64,000 nucleotides of DNA from contig NZ_QFFJ01000003.1 of NCBI RefSeq assembly GCF_003308995.1, positions 248,001 to 312,000 on the forward strand, given 5' to 3'. A model generated the notes under the pieces. That model was given only the letters and a program-made list of their open reading frames with translations. It was not told the DNA's origin and searched no databases. Every line of letters begins with the position of its first letter. Within the stretch, counting starts at the first letter, position 1. Positions 59,668-64,000 of the stretch are shown piece after piece. A program made the position numbers and the translations under genes. Source of the stretch: Chitinophaga flava. Lineage in GTDB: Bacteria > Bacteroidota > Bacteroidia > Chitinophagales > Chitinophagaceae.

Positions 59668-62600
59668 ATGAAATATTGTATCCTCAGTGCATTGATAGCA
59701 GTGTACTGTTGCGTTTTGCCTGCCGGTCTGCAGGCCCAGTCTACAAAAGAGCCGGGCAGCGGCGAGTACATACCACAACCGGTAGCTCCATCCCCTACCG
59801 CTGCTTCGCTTGGGAAGTTCGGCGAAATACCAGTGAGCCTATACACAGGTGTACCTGATATATCCATACCCATATGGACCGTAAAAGAAGGAGATATCAA
59901 CCTGAATATTTCTGCGGCTTACCATAGCGGAGGAGTTAAGGTAGAAGAAGACGCAAGCTGGATAGGACTGGGCTGGGCTTTGAATGCTGGTGGCGTTATC
60001 ACAAGATCAGTAAGAGGAAAACCGGACGATGAAGCCTATCTGATAGCAGCCTATCCGAAAATACCAGATCTGTTGCTAAATCCGGATAAAATAGGTGTTA
60101 CTCCATGTGAAGCCTGGGAGGGTACAAAGTTTGCACGTCTGGTAGGCAGAGGCCTGTATGACGGCGAGCCAGACTCCTACTATTTTAATTTTAATGGTTT
60201 GTCCGGCCAGTTTGTTTTTGATCAGAATGGCATACCATATACCATACCTTATCAGAAGCTGAAAATCGAAAGGCTCTCCAAAGTGGATTGGGTGATTACA
60301 ACAACTGATGGTACCAGGTATAAATTTGGTGGCGACGACTGTAGTGAGTATACACAAGCCTATTCTGTTGTTTATCCCTATTACGACTGGGGTATATCAG
60401 AGAAAAACAAAGACCTTGTCATGTCACATTATTCTTCCTGGTATTTAAAGGAAATAGAGTCGCCTAATGGACGGAAAGTATCCTTTGAGTATAGTGATGA
60501 AAATTATCAGGTTAATTCAGGCATCTCACAATTCGTGTATTACGAGTTACAGATGGCGCCAATAGTGAAAACACCGGATAATTCAAGTACCCTGAGTGAT
60601 ATAAAAGGTAAGCGACTGAAAAGGATTATTTATTCAGATGGTAGTGTTTCATTTATTACAGATAAAGACAGAGAAGATGTAATGAATGGGCAACCAGCGG
60701 CCAGGGTGCTAGGCAGAATCGAAATTGCAGATGCTGCCGGTAATCCGGTGAAATCGTTTGTATTCAATACCGATTATTTTAAAACAGCCGGCGCTCCGGA
60801 AACATACTTAACCAAACGGTTACGGCTAAACTCCATAGTAGAAACCGCTGCAAATGGAATCGACAAGGCAGCTCCTTATGAATTCACCTATGATGCCGCC
60901 TTTACACTTCCTGCAAAAAACTCCAGTAGTCAGGACCATTGGGGATTTTTTAACGGAAAAAGAAATAAAGATCAGTTTGATCACCCCATACTTGTTCCAT
61001 CTATCGTTAAAGGATATACTAATGAAACATTTATTGGATACTTCGACAGGTCTTGCAGAAGCTGCCCTGTTGTTGAGTGTAAAGAGTATCCTGCCGGATG
61101 TGTGCAGTTCAATACCGGTCTGAAAAACTTCGAGTTCAATGGGGCTGACAGAAGTGCGGATTTTGGCTACGCCAAAACCGGTATACTGACTGCTATCAAA
61201 TATCCGACCGGCGGCAATACTGTTTTTGAGTATGAACCACATGACTATGAATTACCCAACAAGGTGTATAAAGTCGTCACTATTTCGAATAATGTGCTGG
61301 CTGCTTGTCATGATCCCAATAACCCGCCTACTATAGATGGTAATACTTGTTACGTTAAGAAAAGTTTTACCCCGAAACAGTCTATACCTGCGGACCTGCA
61401 GCCGCAGAATACCCTTGTGCCTTTTGATCTTTCGCTTGCTGTCAGACTGGATGGAAATGATAACAAATGTTGTAAATGCGGAGCGCCTTATGCATATTTT
61501 AAAGATGTTACCACCGGGAAGTTATTGATTGAAGTATATGGGTTTTCGGGACTGAGCCAGGATCCGATAATTGATGAAGCCATTAAGAATGGTGGAGCTA
61601 CCTTCCGGCAGGGAACCAATGTATGGTATTTCAATAATGTGAGGTTAGAAGCCGGACATACTTATGAAGTATATGCCAGAACGATAGACTGCCCGCCGGA
61701 ACGTTGTGGCGAAGTTCCGGGTTGCCCTCCCAATCAGTCTCCCCGTATGGAATCATATATTAATGCTTCTTTCAGTTACAGAACAAACGAAGTAGAAGCT
61801 TATAATGGTACGAGCAGCGGTCTTCGCATCAAACGTATCACCAGTAATACAGGCCCTAATGATACCAAACCGGTTATAAAACAGTTTGTTTACCGGATGT
61901 CTGAATCGAAAAATCTTGTTTCGAGCGGAGTACTGATTGACGTTCCTATTTATTATGATTTTTACACCAAAAAAGGATGGGTACCATTGGGTCAAACAGA
62001 TGTAAGGTTAAATGTGTTTGCCATGGAAACATTTGATATAAAAACCAAATTGATTTCACTTACCTCCGGTTCAAAATTTGCGTTGGGGCAAAGTCATGGC
62101 AGCTTTATCAGTTATCGGGAAGTACAGGAAATATCCTGCCTGGATAATAACTGTACAGGAATTCCGCAGGGCAGGAAAGTTACCACCTTTACATCTGCAG
62201 CAGACTATCCCGACCCGAATGCCGGGGTATTCGGGTATGTATGGTTCCCTCAAACCTATCCGGATAATAGTTGCCCTGATAAGTTTGGAGATCCCAGGTA
62301 CCTATACGACTGGAGGTTTATTACCAGAACCGCAATAGATCGGTTTGAAAACTATTTTCCATATCCGCAAAAGAATAGTATGGACTGGAAACGTGGACTG
62401 GTACAACAGGAATTAACTTATGACAACCAGAATAACTTAGTTATGAAAGTGGAGTATAAGTATAATGATGTTGCAGACAACAATAACCGCAAGGTTATTT
62501 CCGGTCTGAAGATATCCAGATTCCCACTGGAAGATGAATTCTGGAAAGAATTCAGACCCGTTGGTTATCCTCCTGATGTACTTTATGTGAAAGGATCGCA

Positions 62601-63492
62601 TCTGTTATATGGCAGATACGATATAATAGCTGCCTGGAATTATCTGGCCGAGAAAAAGGTAACAGAATATCATGAAGGATTTGAGCCTATCGTAAACTCC
62701 ACAAAATATTTTTACGACAATCCCGTACATGCCCAAACTACCAGGATCGAACAACGAAACTCCAAAAATGAGAATATTTCCGTAACGATGAAATATCCGC
62801 TGGATTATACTATCAGCGGTGCTGCAACCACCCCTGCGTCAAAGGGTATCAGCCTGTTGCAGGAAAAATTCATCGTAACTCCTGTAGTAGAGAAGATAAC
62901 ACGTCTGTCTAATGAAGATGGAAGCAATAGCAGAGTAACCAAAGGAACTTATGTGCTGTTTAAACCAGATCAGCCTTTGCCGGATATTGTTCATGAGCTT
63001 AACATTGCTTCAGGACTTACCGACTTTAAGGCCGCATCCATTACAGCTACAGCAGCTACCATTGATGACAGATACAACCCAATACACTCATTTTACAAAT
63101 ACAATGCAGGAAACGTTCTTGAATATGGAAAAGTCAACGATGTAAAAACAGTGTACTTGTGGGGATATAAAAATCAGCAGCCTGTCGCGAAAATTATCGG
63201 CGCCGATTATAATACAGTTAAACAATATGTATCGCAGGCGATATTGGACAATCCTCCCAATGATCAAAGACTCAGAGATGAATTGAATAATATCCGTACT
63301 GCCTTACCGGATGCATTGGTAACCACATATACCTATCATCCTTTGTTTGGCATGACAAGTGAAACCGGCCCCAACAAACAGACTGTATATTATGAATACG
63401 ATGGCCTTGGCAGATTAAAGCTGATTAAAGATCAGAATGGCAAGATCGTTAAACAGTTTGAATACCAATACCAGCGGCCAGTAACAGAATAA
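59668..63492 (+). CDS. Secreted Rhs/YD-repeat family protein
   Basis: The 1274-residue protein has a signal peptide (ALIAVYCCVLPAGLQAQ, cut about residue 24). The N-terminal part (about 45-130) has GEIPVSLYTGVPDISIPIW and ASWIGLGWALNAGGVITRSVRG. These mark the start of Bacteroidota Rhs-type shells (SpvB/TcB-like). The middle is unusually Cys-rich, with CRSCPVVECKEYPAGC (about 465-485), CCKCGAPY and CPPERCGEVPGCPP. The end has YD-type repeat sequence: TVYYEYDGLGRLKLIKDQNG, then KIVKQFEYQYQ. There is no variable toxin tip. A second Rhs-type gene starts 19 bp downstream. The pair probably forms one secreted, repeat-built particle. Confidence 0.85.
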   Translation: MKYCILSALIAVYCCVLPAGLQAQSTKEPGSGEYIPQPVAPSPTAASLGKFGEIPVSLYTGVPDISIPIWTVKEGDINLNISAAYHSGGVKVEEDASWIGLGWALNAGGVITRSVRGKPDDEAYLIAAYPKIPDLLLNPDKIGVTPCEAWEGTKFARLVGRGLYDGEPDSYYFNFNGLSGQFVFDQNGIPYTIPYQKLKIERLSKVDWVITTTDGTRYKFGGDDCSEYTQAYSVVYPYYDWGISEKNKDLVMSHYSSWYLKEIESPNGRKVSFEYSDENYQVNSGISQFVYYELQMAPIVKTPDNSSTLSDIKGKRLKRIIYSDGSVSFITDKDREDVMNGQPAARVLGRIEIADAAGNPVKSFVFNTDYFKTAGAPETYLTKRLRLNSIVETAANGIDKAAPYEFTYDAAFTLPAKNSSSQDHWGFFNGKRNKDQFDHPILVPSIVKGYTNETFIGYFDRSCRSCPVVECKEYPAGCVQFNTGLKNFEFNGADRSADFGYAKTGILTAIKYPTGGNTVFEYEPHDYELPNKVYKVVTISNNVLAACHDPNNPPTIDGNTCYVKKSFTPKQSIPADLQPQNTLVPFDLSLAVRLDGNDNKCCKCGAPYAYFKDVTTGKLLIEVYGFSGLSQDPIIDEAIKNGGATFRQGTNVWYFNNVRLEAGHTYEVYARTIDCPPERCGEVPGCPPNQSPRMESYINASFSYRTNEVEAYNGTSSGLRIKRITSNTGPNDTKPVIKQFVYRMSESKNLVSSGVLIDVPIYYDFYTKKGWVPLGQTDVRLNVFAMETFDIKTKLISLTSGSKFALGQSHGSFISYREVQEISCLDNNCTGIPQGRKVTTFTSAADYPDPNAGVFGYVWFPQTYPDNSCPDKFGDPRYLYDWRFITRTAIDRFENYFPYPQKNSMDWKRGLVQQELTYDNQNNLVMKVEYKYNDVADNNNRKVISGLKISRFPLEDEFWKEFRPVGYPPDVLYVKGSHLLYGRYDIIAAWNYLAEKKVTEYHEGFEPIVNSTKYFYDNPVHAQTTRIEQRNSKNENISVTMKYPLDYTISGAATTPASKGISLLQEKFIVTPVVEKITRLSNEDGSNSRVTKGTYVLFKPDQPLPDIVHELNIASGLTDFKAASITATAATIDDRYNPIHSFYKYNAGNVLEYGKVNDVKTVYLWGYKNQQPVAKIIGADYNTVKQYVSQAILDNPPNDQRLRDELNNIRTALPDALVTTYTYHPLFGMTSETGPNKQTVYYEYDGLGRLKLIKDQNGKIVKQFEYQYQRPVTE

Positions 63493-63511
63493 CGTCATAC
63501 CCTGTACCATT

Positions 63512-64000
63512 ATGAAGAAGACCTCTTTTGTATTAAAACAGGTTGCACTTGCTGCTTGCCTGATATTAAACCTGCCGGAGATTTCCGCCCAGGCACCGGA
63601 TGGGTCAAAGCAGCCCACTGCAACCGCTTCTCCCCTGCCTCCGGGTTACGGAAATACTGTTATAAATTTTATCCGTACACGGGAGCCCAATATGCCCACC
63701 AGCGATAATGCGCTGGTGGGCAGCACCACCGATATAAAAGCCGTTGCACAGCACACACAATATTTTGATGGACTAGGCCGGCAGTTGCAGACAGTACTCA
63801 AAGGTGTCAGCAGTACAGGGAAGGATCTGGTGGCTCCTGTTGTTTATGATGAACTGGGAAGAGAACAATACAAATACCTTCCTTATGTGCCCCAGACAGG
63901 TAATACCAGCGACGGTAGATTTAAAGCAAATCCCTTTAATGACCAGCAGTCCTTTTACCAGAATAATGTGGTAAATCCGGGAATGAAAAATGAAAGTGTT
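63512..64000 (+). CDS. DUF6443-type Rhs protein, start only (runs off window)
   Basis: The ATG at 63512 starts a frame open to the window edge (163 codons). It has a signal peptide (VLKQVALAACLILNLPEISAQ). Then come FIRTREPNMPTSDNALVGS, QYFDGLGRQLQTVLKG and VVYDELGREQYKYLPYV. This is the DUF6443 domain that opens many Bacteroidota Rhs proteins. Those often continue with YD repeats, an RHS core and a variable C-terminal toxin, with an immunity gene next to it. None of that is inside the window. It lies 19 bp after the first Rhs-type gene and is co-transcribed with it. Confidence 0.85.
   Translation, partial: MKKTSFVLKQVALAACLILNLPEISAQAPDGSKQPTATASPLPPGYGNTVINFIRTREPNMPTSDNALVGSTTDIKAVAQHTQYFDGLGRQLQTVLKGVSSTGKDLVAPVVYDELGREQYKYLPYVPQTGNTSDGRFKANPFNDQQSFYQNNVVNPGMKNESV
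63694..63721 (+). repeat. Perfect inverted repeat inside the second Rhs gene
   Basis: GCCCACCAGCG (63694-63704) and CGCTGGTGGGC (63711-63721) form a perfect 11-bp stem with a 6-nt loop. It lies within codons just after the signal peptide region, so no T-run follows. It may slow transcription or translation, or be chance in a Ser/Gly/Thr codon stretch. Confidence 0.4.

Overview
The window looks like Bacteroidota DNA, most likely Chitinophagaceae (Chitinophaga-like). The evidence is a SusC/SusD pair behind an ECF sigma/FecR module, lipoproteins with short Cys lipoboxes, DUF6029 and Omp28-type envelope proteins, Bacteroidota-style Rhs (DUF6443) proteins and a general lack of Shine-Dalgarno sequences. 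No rRNA, tRNA, CRISPR array, transposase or phage block is visible.

Region 1 (1-35355, minus strand) is one open reading frame for a giant non-ribosomal peptide synthetase. It starts at 35355 and runs off the left edge without a stop, giving 11,785 codons in view. Nine complete modules are readable: C-A-T-E, C-A-T, C-A-T-E, C-A-T-E, C-A-T, C-A-T-E, C-A-T, C-A-T, C-A-T-E, followed by the first bases of a tenth C domain. Pocket residues read by eye predict Thr at modules 3, 6 and 8 and Asn at module 7. Modules 1, 4, 5 and 9 share one code I cannot assign, and module 2 has a second one. The C-domain start with no upstream synthetase suggests a lipoinitiated peptide. Modules 3-9 look like products of recent internal duplication.

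Region 2 (35356-44042) starts with a 769-bp divergent intergenic region and a class V PLP enzyme. It continues with a three-hairpin candidate small RNA, a SpoIID-domain lipoprotein, a class 3 lipase, a Crp/Fnr regulator divergent from an isochorismatase-type hydrolase, a secreted alpha/beta hydrolase and a tail-fibre-like secreted protein. Strong hairpin terminators separate most of these units.

Region 3 (44053-55845, minus strand) is a run of nine co-oriented envelope genes. In transcription order they are a lipoprotein, an Omp28-like CXXC lipoprotein, a TlpA-like thioredoxin, a DUF6029 outer-membrane protein, an ECF sigma factor, a FecR anti-sigma factor, an STN-containing SusC receptor, SusD and a small secreted protein. 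The STN domain, FecR and sigma factor form a complete cell-surface signalling relay that probably controls the SusCD pair.

Region 4 (55950-64000) holds an MBL-fold hydrolase, a CocE/S15-type secreted hydrolase, a truncated chloroperoxidase-like hydrolase (pseudogene), and a pair of secreted Rhs-type genes. The second Rhs gene runs off the right edge.
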